Assembly: GCA_938075415.1 (NCBI GenBank) | Contig: CALJHC010000023.1 | Coordinates: forward strand, 186,001-250,000 | Length of the DNA: 64,000 bases | Direction of reading: 5' to 3' | Source of the DNA: an uncultured Rubripirellula sp. | GTDB lineage: Bacteria > Planctomycetota > Planctomycetia > Pirellulales > Pirellulaceae | Shown: piece by piece, positions 8,745 to 17,800 of the stretch | Layout: each line of letters opens with the position of its first letter | Position numbering within the stretch: position 1 is the first letter of the stretch | Notes under the pieces: generated by a model | Told to the model about the DNA's origin: nothing | The model's database searches: none | Seen by the model: the letters and a program-made list of their open reading frames with translations, nothing else | Translations under genes and position numbers: made by a program

Positions 8745-9422
8745 ATGAAGCAAAATCTCACCGGCCGATTACTCATCGCATCGCCTTACCTGTCCGATGG
8801 CCACTTCATGCGATCTGTGATCTTCATCATTCGGCATGACGACGAGGGTGCTTTTGGCTTGACGGTCAATCGTCCTACAGAGCAACGATTCAGGGAATTT
8901 GTGGAGCCGGCAAGTGATCCCTCCAAGGATCGTGAGGACGACTATGTCTTCTTGGGTGGACCGGTATCAAGCCCCGTCCTCGCCCTGCATGACCTGGCAG
9001 GCATCGGTGAACCATGTGGCATTCTGATCGAAAACTCAGATGACCAGCCATCAACATCAGGTGAATCCGCGATTCAAGGAGTCAAACATACCGTCCATGA
9101 TTTCCCCGCTGACCCCTGGGGATCGATGTCGATCGATCTTGGAAATCCACCAGCGTGGATTACCGGTGACGATGATCATCTCAGGATTCTTCTAAGACGA
9201 ACCGATGCCAATGTTCGATACATTAAGGACTACAGCGGCTGGGGGCCGGGGCAACTCGATGAGGAATTAAGAGTTGGTGGATGGCTTGTTGGTGACGCTA
9301 ATTCCGAGATTCTTTTCGGTGACCCCCAAGAATCGTGGGAAACGGCAGTTAAGCAATGTGGACACAAAGTACTTCATGACCTCGCTCCGGGCGTCGAGAT
9401 AGTTGATCCCAACTTAAACTAA
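8745..9422 (+). CDS. YqgE/AlgH family protein (UPF0301)
   Basis: The 225-residue protein has the family's N-terminal signature: LTGRLLIASPYLSDGHFMRSVIFI, then HDDEGAFGLTVNRP, VFLGGPV and GWGPGQLDEEL near residue 167. AlgH was first linked to alginate regulation in Pseudomonas, but the biochemical role of the family remains unclear; it is generally a soluble cytoplasmic protein. The length is somewhat above the usual 185-190 residues. The extra sequence is an insertion around residues 95-120 (ENSDDQPSTSGESAIQG) and a longer C-terminal part. The ATG at 8745 begins directly at the conserved region. It lies 77 bases before the phosphatase gene in the same direction and may be co-transcribed with it. 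Confidence 0.92.
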   Translation: MKQNLTGRLLIASPYLSDGHFMRSVIFIIRHDDEGAFGLTVNRPTEQRFREFVEPASDPSKDREDDYVFLGGPVSSPVLALHDLAGIGEPCGILIENSDDQPSTSGESAIQGVKHTVHDFPADPWGSMSIDLGNPPAWITGDDDHLRILLRRTDANVRYIKDYSGWGPGQLDEELRVGGWLVGDANSEILFGDPQESWETAVKQCGHKVLHDLAPGVEIVDPNLN

Positions 9423-9499
9423 GCCATCAACTAACGCCCAAAGCAATAACCCTCACATCTACCGACTCGCATCATGATTTCAATTCACATGAGATACCC

Positions 9500-10219
9500 A
9501 TGCGACGCTTTGTAATTGGTGACATCCATGGATGCGCCAAAGCACTGCGCACCGTTATCGAGACTATCCAACCGACAAAGAATGATGAGTTGGTATTCCT
9601 TGGTGACTATGTCGACCGAGGGCCAAACAGTCGGGACGTTGTGCAGCAGATTCTCGACTTGCGAGAACACTGCCAAGTGATTCCTCTTCGAGGCAATCAT
9701 GAAATCATGCTACTGGGCGTCGCCTTGGGGGGGCTGAACGATCAAGTTTGGCTTGAAAATGGCGGCATCTCAACTGTCAGTAGTTACGGAGGATCGCTTT
9801 CAAAAATTCCGCCCAAGCACATGGATTTCTTCCAAACCCTTCAATCACACTACGAGACAAGCGACGCAATTTTTGTGCACGCGGGATATGACCCTGACAA
9901 AGAGATCCACGAACAGGATCAAGCCCTCACCTATTGGCAGCACCTACCAATGATTCTGCCATCGCCACACAAGAGTGGTAAACGAGTTTTTGTGGGACAC
10001 ACACCTCAACCTGATGGAAACCTACTCGATGGCGGCCATCTTGTTTGCTTGGACACATACTGTTTTGGTGGTGGCTTTTTAACCGCATACGAGACCTTTT
10101 CCTGCAAGGCTATCCAGGCGGATCGACATGGCCACCTTCGTCGCGCCCCGTTACAACACCTGGCTACCAACCTTCAACAGTTCGTCAAACGCTTTTTACC
10201 TCGAAAACATCGTGATTGA
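9500..10219 (+). CDS. PPP-family serine/threonine protein phosphatase-like metallophosphoesterase
   Basis: The 239-residue protein carries the PPP metal-binding signatures in order: GDIHG (7-11), GDYVDRG (35-41) and RGNHE (64-68), then histidines in FVHAGYD and FVGHTPQ. These hold a dinuclear metal centre that hydrolyses phosphoesters. The closest bacterial types are PrpA/PrpB-like phosphatases and Ap4A-hydrolase-like enzymes, so either phosphoprotein or dinucleotide substrates are possible. The ATG at 9500 places the first motif at residue 7, as is usual. There is no signal peptide, so it should be cytoplasmic. It follows the AlgH-like gene at a short distance. Confidence 0.9.
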   Translation: MRRFVIGDIHGCAKALRTVIETIQPTKNDELVFLGDYVDRGPNSRDVVQQILDLREHCQVIPLRGNHEIMLLGVALGGLNDQVWLENGGISTVSSYGGSLSKIPPKHMDFFQTLQSHYETSDAIFVHAGYDPDKEIHEQDQALTYWQHLPMILPSPHKSGKRVFVGHTPQPDGNLLDGGHLVCLDTYCFGGGFLTAYETFSCKAIQADRHGHLRRAPLQHLATNLQQFVKRFLPRKHRD

Positions 10220-10556
10220 CCATCGGCATCTCCTCTTCACAGTCAATTTTAGACCCTCTGTTTCATGTCTCTGTTTCTTGTCCCTGTTTCTTGTCTCTGC
10301 TGATGACCGTCAGTCGACACCACCAACCAATTTGAAGTCGCTACTTCAATAATGAAACAATCAAAACGCATGCAACCACCCTCGCAAGAAATCGCCAAGT
10401 GGTGCCAATGACATGCAAAATGCAGTGATCGCACAGAGACTGACCGGTGCACCAACGCGTTTGCTTATCTTTGCCGAGATCAAAATCTTTGTTCGGCAAC
10501 TCGTGGCAAAACTCAGTTGACGATCACATTTTGTTAACAGTGACTTGCCAATCATT
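10220..10556. other. Intergenic between convergent phosphatase and anti-sigma genes
   Basis: This holds three 13-bp units at 10257-10295. I checked whether the downstream frames continue the truncated A2M region of the neighbouring minus-strand gene, and they show no recognisable continuation. Confidence 0.5.
10257..10295. repeat. Three tandem 13-bp units
   Basis: Three 13-bp units on the pattern TCTGTTTCTTGTC with single-base differences, plus a partial fourth, directly after the phosphatase gene. Confidence 0.85.
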
Positions 10557-13500
10557 TCATTCTGCAGTTTTGCGATGGGTCACAAACGTTGACTTGTGTG
10601 ACCCAATACGCCCTTTGAACGTGTGACCGTCAACGTGAACTCGATAAGTGGAGACACGATCAGGCAAATCAAATTCAATCACGGCAAGTCCATTTCCGTC
10701 TGTTTGAAGGGCGGGGTGCCAATAGATGGTTTCCTGAAAGTCACGCCCGCGAACCTCCGAAGTCACTTGTCGCTGGTGAGCGTATTGCCGAATTGGAAAC
10801 TGCAATTCACGGACTAACTTTTCTGCCGCAGCCTCGGCAGTCATTCCTCTTAGAGAGAGTAATTCCATTCGTTGCTGCTCAGTGATTTGAATACTGTTGG
10901 TCACTTCCTTGTTCGACTGCATGATGGCAACTCGTTGAACCAACCAGGCCACTTTCTCCTCCGTCAACCAATCAACCCATTTTGAATCATCCATGGTGAT
11001 CGGGTGACGAGATTTCCTTGCCTGACCCATCATCGGTGCTGGTATCTGCGTTGGCTGCATCCTTTGCACCTGCATCCCGCCCTCGGCCTTGTCCGCTGAC
11101 ATGAGAGCGTCCGGCACCGCGATCTCGCTTGCCCCGAGGTCCCTATCAGCCAGAACATTATCAGCTTCCAAAGAAGACTCTTCGCTAACGTCTGACTGAG
11201 TGGACGCATTCGGGTTCGCTCCACAGCCCAGCACAAGAAAACAGGGGATGACCGCCAGTAACCCGGCTACCGCTGCGAGGGATCGCTTCCTTCGTTGCCA
11301 TGAAAAAATAACCAACCAAACCAGGCTCATTATCGTCGCGACATACTGCAAGCCGATCCTCGCTTTGTTTGTGGATACTTCCAGCTTTTGCCGGTAACGT
11401 ATCCAATGAGAAACCAAAACGCGTGAATTATCTGCATTGATTTCTGTGCTAACCTCAGCCCCGTCCAACTCCAATAGTCGGACCAAGGCCGCTCGAAATT
11501 CATTGGTGCTGGGGGCCTCGTCCCAAGTAGCAAATCGGCGCCAGCCCTGAGTTCCTAAAAGAAGATCCAAAGCTTGCTCTGAAGCCACGTCACCATCGAT
11601 GTAGAAATCAGCATTCTCAAGATCCGATGGGTGCTGAATTTCACTCAACAGCAAGAACTGGGTTTCAAGAGCTGGACGCTTCTGGCGTTGTAAACTCAAG
11701 GCGGCCTCATCAACGACCGAGATTCCGAGAATCGCGGGTAAAGGTTGCTTTTGTTCATCTGAAATCCGAAATTCAAGCCGGACATGCTGACCGGTCATGT
11801 ACGAACTGATCGAGTCATCCACCCCCAACAATTGAATATCAAGACGATTCATCGGACGACGATATACAAGTCGCTCAGCAATCGGGCGAGGTATTTCCGA
11901 ACGGACATCAAGCAATGTCAAACGAACCACGCCACCGACCTCTTTCCCCAGCGGAATCGAGAAGGAATTCAAACCCTCATCAAGGTTCAAGATTCGCTGA
12001 TCAACCAGATTCCCACGACAGCTGATTCTCGCCATCAAATCCCGTTTGGCCGAAACGCTGACTTGAAACTCAATGTCCGACCCAGTCTCGAATACACCAC
12101 CACCGGTATCAAGTACCGGAAGGTCCCGCCGACACTTCGGTAATGTGAAGGACTGCACCGATCCATTTTCCGATTCAACCTGCAGCTGGTATTCATCACC
12201 CAATTCTGGTTCAAGCACAAATCGCCCTAAACCGTCTCTTGTCGTTCGCACCTCCGTGATCACATCACGACTCTGATTCAACACGACTCCAAAAAGGCTC
12301 GCCGGCTGACCTAATTGATCTTTCACTGAAAAATAAACTCGGTTTCGCATTCCCTCGGCTAAGTCACCACCCTCGGGATAAAATTCAATCTCCAACCCAC
12401 CTGACTGAATCGGCACATCGAACAGCTGACTCTCGCTCACACCACTTTGAAGAATCTCGACCTGCAATTGAACCGAAGCAGCCGGGTCTGTTTGTGGCAG
12501 GAGCAATTCGATCTCAGCGGTGCCGTCCTTTGCCACAGGAAATGGCACTGGCTCTTGAAGAACACCATTAATCAAGAAACCGGCAAGCAATTCATCTGAT
12601 TCGATTGATTGATTGGCAACCAAGTTTTCAATCTTCACAGAGGCCTTGACTAAATCACCATGATGAAAACTCTCGCGACTGAAAACCAATTGCTTGGCAA
12701 GCTGAGGCACGAGGTAGGCACGAAGCTGCAACCTGACGGATTCCTCCGGAAACATTCCATCAAGACTTCGCACTCTCAGCCAATAGTCACCCGGATCAGC
12801 ATCCACTGGCAAATGGAAAACGCCCTGCCCAACTCCGGCCTGGGTGACGCCCCGCAGACGATCTGAATTCGAGGCACTTTTCTGGTCGCCAACTAGTTCA
12901 TACTCAATCGGAAAACCCGATGCCGGTGCCAAGGATTGCCGATTGAGCGTCACCGATCGAAAATAAACAGATTCACCCGGTCGATAAACGGGACGATCGG
13001 TTGTCAGATAAGTGATGCACCTTGTGCGTGGAATTGAAAACGAAATCGAAGATGACTTGATCGTTTCGTCATTGGGAACCGCTGTGACACGAAGCGTCGC
13101 GTCAGGCGGAATCACCAGCTTCTCTGGAAATAAGATGTCCGCGATTCCTCGCTGATCCGAACGCGTGGAACCCGAAAAAAGAACACGATCTGATGCCAAA
13201 ATACTGAACGTAAGGTTTGCGGGAACCACTGGCACGCTGCCGCTCAGGATTGACTCACTCACCATGCTAGTGGTGAATCGATACCCACGCGCGTCCTGTT
13301 TCAAAGCATCTCTTAATGGAGTGGCCTTCAAAGTCATGGCCGCCACAGGAGGCTCAGGCAAACTTTGCAAGTATCCGATTCCTACCATCCCAAAACCCAA
13401 TAGAGCCGCCAATGCGGACCAAACCGAAGCCCAAAAAACCGGACGATATCGTGCCGTTGGTTGACGGGAAGGTCGTTGCTGCACCACCACTTGCGGCGGT

Positions 13501-13787
13501 CTTGCCGTCGAGACAACGCGATCGCCCAACACCTCCTCAGGCGCTACCTCCTCAGGCGCAGGTGCTGACGTTTCCGGTTTCATCTCCAAAGATGGCAGGG
13601 GAGTGTTCTCAATTCTTGCGACATCACGAATCTTTCCAACTAATTGCTGGATTTGCTGCCATTGCTCGGCGACCGACACATCGCTTTCGATTCTCGAATG
13701 TAATGCATCGGCTTGGGCAGAGTCCAACAACCCATAATGAAGCTCCATGAGCTCTTGTCGAAGCTTTTCTTGATCTTCACCATTCAT
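10557..13787 (-). CDS. Transmembrane anti-sigma factor fused to MG2 (alpha-2-macroglobulin-like) domains
   Basis: The 1076-residue protein follows its ECF sigma partner with an ATGA overlap. Residues 1-60 (ELMELHYGLLDSAQADAL, ESDVSVAEQW) resemble anti-sigma N-termini of planctomycetes but lack a zinc His/Cys motif. A Pro-rich linker leads to a membrane helix near 118-140. A long extracytoplasmic part then carries an MG2 domain (YLTTDRPVYRPGESVYFRS near 255) and further macroglobulin beta-domains up to about 800. Two hydrophobic segments occur near 815-855, with an internal lipobox-like LVLGC. The C-terminus starts the typical A2M segment (ETIYWHPAL, then DLPDRVSTYRVHVDGHTFKGRIG) but ends about 35 residues later, with no thioester region. 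The likely role is to sense envelope state and hold the sigma factor. The sigma-binding function is inferred from the gene pair; the MG2 architecture is seen in sequence. Confidence 0.82.
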   Translation of the reverse strand: MNGEDQEKLRQELMELHYGLLDSAQADALHSRIESDVSVAEQWQQIQQLVGKIRDVARIENTPLPSLEMKPETSAPAPEEVAPEEVLGDRVVSTARPPQVVVQQRPSRQPTARYRPVFWASVWSALAALLGFGMVGIGYLQSLPEPPVAAMTLKATPLRDALKQDARGYRFTTSMVSESILSGSVPVVPANLTFSILASDRVLFSGSTRSDQRGIADILFPEKLVIPPDATLRVTAVPNDETIKSSSISFSIPRTRCITYLTTDRPVYRPGESVYFRSVTLNRQSLAPASGFPIEYELVGDQKSASNSDRLRGVTQAGVGQGVFHLPVDADPGDYWLRVRSLDGMFPEESVRLQLRAYLVPQLAKQLVFSRESFHHGDLVKASVKIENLVANQSIESDELLAGFLINGVLQEPVPFPVAKDGTAEIELLLPQTDPAASVQLQVEILQSGVSESQLFDVPIQSGGLEIEFYPEGGDLAEGMRNRVYFSVKDQLGQPASLFGVVLNQSRDVITEVRTTRDGLGRFVLEPELGDEYQLQVESENGSVQSFTLPKCRRDLPVLDTGGGVFETGSDIEFQVSVSAKRDLMARISCRGNLVDQRILNLDEGLNSFSIPLGKEVGGVVRLTLLDVRSEIPRPIAERLVYRRPMNRLDIQLLGVDDSISSYMTGQHVRLEFRISDEQKQPLPAILGISVVDEAALSLQRQKRPALETQFLLLSEIQHPSDLENADFYIDGDVASEQALDLLLGTQGWRRFATWDEAPSTNEFRAALVRLLELDGAEVSTEINADNSRVLVSHWIRYRQKLEVSTNKARIGLQYVATIMSLVWLVIFSWQRRKRSLAAVAGLLAVIPCFLVLGCGANPNASTQSDVSEESSLEADNVLADRDLGASEIAVPDALMSADKAEGGMQVQRMQPTQIPAPMMGQARKSRHPITMDDSKWVDWLTEEKVAWLVQRVAIMQSNKEVTNSIQITEQQRMELLSLRGMTAEAAAEKLVRELQFPIRQYAHQRQVTSEVRGRDFQETIYWHPALQTDGNGLAVIEFDLPDRVSTYRVHVDGHTFKGRIGSHKSTFVTHRKTAE

Positions 13788-14326
13788 GAAGTTTCTCCCA
13801 CTGACTCGCGCAACTGTCGGATCGCTGATCGCATTCTGGTTTTCACAGTACCCAACGGGATAGAGGTCGCCTCCGCAATCGCTTCGTAGGTTAAGTCACC
13901 ATTTTGGCGAAGTAAAAAGACCTCCTGCTCCTCCGGCCGCAAACACATCACGGCATCCTGTAGCCTACGCAATTGCTCGTCATGCATCAGAGCACTCTCC
14001 GGGGAAATCGAATGAGAAACCACTGGAATCTGATCAGGCAAAGTTTGTCTTTTTCGATTCCACGCTGACTTTCGATGATCACGTCCTGCGTTAACGGCAA
14101 TCCTGAAGATCCACGCACGCAGATTCGAAATTTCAGTCAACCGTTCCCGATGCCGCCAACATTTCAAAAACGCTTCTTGCAAGACATCTCTTGCATCATC
14201 CAGATTACCAACGATGTAGTACAAGGTTCCAATCAGCTCCTGATGCGCATCCTCAAACGCGGCTGCCAGGATTTCCCGGGCAACTTGGTCGTCATTCGAA
14301 GGATCGTTCTCTGGCTTTCCGCTCAT
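13784..14326 (-). CDS. ECF-family RNA polymerase sigma factor
   Basis: This is a sigma-70 family protein of about 180 residues with only regions 2 and 4. Region 2 spans AFEDAHQELIGTLYYIVGNLDDARDVLQEAFLKCWRHR and LRAWIFRIAVNAGRDHRK. Region 4 spans LQDAVMCLRPEEQEVFLLRQNGDLTYEAIAEATSIPLGTVKTRMRSAIRQLRE, a helix-turn-helix for the -35 element. The ATG at 14326 (MSGKPEN) is preferred; an in-frame GTG at 14350 would add eight residues. The stop overlaps the start of the transmembrane anti-sigma gene by four bases (ATGA), so the two are translationally coupled and form a signalling pair. Target promoters are unknown. The 'HRKSAW' region-2 end and spacing are ordinary for ECF factors. Confidence 0.94.
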   Translation of the reverse strand: MSGKPENDPSNDDQVAREILAAAFEDAHQELIGTLYYIVGNLDDARDVLQEAFLKCWRHRERLTEISNLRAWIFRIAVNAGRDHRKSAWNRKRQTLPDQIPVVSHSISPESALMHDEQLRRLQDAVMCLRPEEQEVFLLRQNGDLTYEAIAEATSIPLGTVKTRMRSAIRQLRESVGETS

Positions 14327-14799
14327 GGCCCTGCAAATAAGACGAAACACAAATGCAAAACGTTTTCTCGACTTCGTATTTTTTTACTTCTTCGACATCG
14401 ATTGGCTGATCACCCGTAAATTGATCCCAAACCAATCCAAAAGCCTCTCATTAGCAACCACTCGGCAGAAACGGCAAACTCCCTTTGTCAGATCGCTTCC
14501 TATCCCCGTCACAAACCAATCGCGAACACAAGGATGCGTCACGAATGAGCAAGCCCAAGTTAACGCACCGAGCGTAACCAGGCGCCAGATAAAACAGCCT
14601 TCGCGAAAGAACTCAAAGTTTCCTTTTCCCTCAAATGCGCGTCCACTAGCCAAACTCCACTCTCTGGAGTGAAAGGGCCCGCGTCCACCAGAAAATTCAA
14701 CCCGGGACGTATTACAGGTGCAACGGAGTACCTGAGAGTCACTTCCGAACGCAACGTCCCGTTTTGGCTTTCGGCGAATAACACATTGGCATCCCCCCC
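14327..14799. other. Intergenic upstream of the sigma factor
   Basis: This must contain the promoter of the sigma/anti-sigma pair, on the minus strand. Open frames exist on both strands (the longest, 162 codons, is antisense-like and Cys/Trp/Arg-rich without domain features), and I do not accept them as genes. Confidence 0.4.
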
Positions 14800-14846
14800 A
14801 AAAAAAACCTCGTTCTGAGCAATGCCTGAGCACGCTTAGAACGAGG
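14800..14846 (-). terminator. Rho-independent terminator of the giant gene
   Basis: A 13-bp stem (CCTCGTTCTGAGC against GCTTAGAACGAGG, one G-T type mismatch) with a 13-base loop lies about 30 bases past the stop of the giant gene. On the minus strand it is followed by eight T and then a G-run. Confidence 0.88.
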
Positions 14847-14876
14847 TTCTTGGACCGAAGCGATGAAGCCAACGAC

Positions 14877-17800
14877 TTAGAACTCTAGCTGAAGATCGTT
14901 ATCCCCGAGGATGCTCGAAAGGGCTTCATCTGAGGCATCTGAATTGGTGTTACCACCCTCATTGGACTCTGCGAACCAGTCTGCCACATCACCTGCTGGT
15001 GAGTTGTCAATCTCGATTTGCCCGGCGAAGAGTCTATCCACAGAGGATTCAGCTGAAGTGTCAACTGAATCAAAGTTACGGACAGGGAAGCCCAAAGTTG
15101 AGGCCGATACCATGCTCGAGGTCACAGCAAACGAAGCAATCTGCTCACCGCCCGCATTATTATTGGCTTCAAGAGCGTTGATGACTTCCAAAGCATCGCT
15201 GGCTGAAACGCTTCCGTTTCCGTTGACGTCAAGATAATCAGGAGGTGCTGAACCAATTTCGTTAACCGGTATGGATGTCTCGCTGCCGGTTAGACGTCGG
15301 GTCAGGAAGTTAATCACTCGCAACGCATCGATTGCCGAGACACGGCCGTCCGCATTGACGTCCGCTTCAAGGATTGGGTTCTGGTAACTCGATGATGTCA
15401 ACGAGATCGTGACTGTCACGAAACCGCTGAAGCGAACGCCATCGGTGATGCGGTAACTAAATTCGTCAGTATCTCCGACATCTCCGATGTTATTGGTGTA
15501 GACAAAAATGCCACTTGGGTTCATCGCAAGATCGCCCAGAGTTGGATAGACGATTGAGTTGAGATCAACCGTGATATTATCTCCGTCAGCATCAAAGTCA
15601 TTGGCAAGCACACCAAATTGTGGATCTTGTACTTGAAGAACCGACCCCAGTGCGACGGAGTAGGAATCCGGCTCGGCAATCGGGTCATCTTCAACCGGTG
15701 TGACGTTGAGAGTGAAGGTATCACTCACCGAACTCGATCCATCCGATGCGATGATGGTAATATCCACCGAACCGTTGGCATCGTCCTGCAGAACGATTTG
15801 CATCACACCATTCGGGAAGGTGATGGATTGAACGAGTGAATTTGACGCGATCTGGTACGTATAATTGAGAGTGTCGCCATCAGGATCACTGAAGATATCT
15901 GACATTTGAACGCTGATACCGACCGTGTCTTCCGGAACCGTGATCTGAACAATTGGATTATCAAGTTGTGGGCTATCAGGTGTGTCGGTGACCGTCACCT
16001 GAATTGCCTGTGAGGTCGCGTTCACATTGCCCGGATCCGCGGTGTCCGATGCGGTCACGGTCAATTCGACTGGGTCCGGGACGCCGCCATAAGATGGCAG
16101 AACAATCTGCAGTGTGCTTGTTCCGGCAAGCACCGACGCGTCAACGGCAACCGTGTCGGCCGACGTCACGGCAAAAGTCATTGCCTCGAGATCCGGCTCG
16201 GTGAACCAATCGTTCAAATCGTAAGTCAATGTTTGCGGAACGGCCTTGCTTTCAATAAAGCTCAAATCATCTGTCAAGGGTTGGTAACCAAGTACCCCAT
16301 CCTGACCAATGAATACCGGTGGATCATTAACTGGAATCACCGTGACGACAACGGTGCCGTCTGCGAATGACGTCGGATTACCGGTTTCGGCAATCCGATA
16401 GGTGAATTGATCTTCGCCGCTGAACTGATTTGCTGGTGTGTAGATCAAATCATCACCATCACGTTCAATGGTTCCACCTTGAGCCGATACCGCCTCAAAC
16501 GAAACGAACTCAACGCTCTGGCCGGTCTCATTACCAGGTCCCGCAGTATCATTCGACAAGAGATTGGAGATTGCAATCGTGACAGCAACATTCTCCGTGG
16601 TTGAGACATTATCCTCGCCCGGTCGCGGTGGATCATTGACGGCCGTCAATGTGATCTCAACGGTTCCGATATCTAGCGACTCCAGCGCAGTTTGCCCTGC
16701 AGCAGGTGAATCAATCACCGTGTACGAGAACTCATCATCCCCGAAGTAATCGGCCGGTGGTGTGTACTCCATACTTCTTCCATCTGCGGCAATCGTGAGC
16801 GTGCCGCCCTGAACGGTCTTCAACGCACCTTGCACGGAGAAGGCAGTGGAAAATAGCAGAGCCTGATCCGATTCGTTCGCAGGACCCGACTGATAGAACG
16901 GATCAATCAAATCGGTGGCTTCGAAGGTTGTCAGCGCGTCCTCATCGAGATCACCAGTCTCATAAACAACCGGAGGTGCGATTGCTGTCGGAGCGTCATT
17001 ATCAGGATTGACCGTGACCGTTACCGTCAAAGCAGTCGGACTAACCAATTGTGTTTCAGGCGCTGACGGATGGACGTCGGTGACTCTTGCGGTAAATGAG
17101 AAGGTCCCGAAGTAATTTGTTTCTGGCACATAGAGAAAGGTTCCGTCATCATTGATGGTGACCGTTCCAGCATTCTCACCGAAGGAGTCTGTGACTGGCT
17201 TGGGAAGAAGATCACCCGCGAAAATCGCAACGTCATCTAAATCCGGGTCAGAGATACCATTGAGGAGTCCCAACGCGACGTCCGATACATCCAAGTCTTG
17301 ATCCTCGGTCACCGAGTAGCTTAACGAACTCTGTGCCTCAGAAATCGTGGGAGGAAGCCCTGGAAGAATCTCAATCGCGTAATCCTCCACTTCGCCACTC
17401 AACGCCAAGCCTTGAGGTGAAAGCCCACCTTCCTGAGAGATTCGGAAACGAGCGTAGGTGGTGACCGCCGTTGGTGGAATAGGTGCCGTCTCCGGAACAA
17501 CAATTCCGAAGGTTCGTGTGCTGACTCCACCAGTGTCCGAGAAGACGTTTGAAACGACTCCCCGCAATTCCTCAGGTAGCAGATCGTTCCGCAGTGCAAT
17601 GAAAGATGCTGTGTTGGGTTGCGGGATGATTTGCTCACCCGGATCATCCCAGTCACCATCGGCATTGAAATCAATCCAAGCTTCCAATACCCCGCCGCCG
17701 GTCACACTCACATCAATCGGTAATGCGACACCGCGATTGAGCACGCCATACGGATTCTCTTCGCTTTCAAAGATCACTCCGTCTTCATCATCGGCACCAA

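Noticed and set aside
14384..14872. 162-codon frame on the minus strand between the sigma factor and the giant gene
   Set aside because: The translation is rich in Cys, Trp and Arg without any domain, overlaps the giant-gene terminator, and looks like chance.
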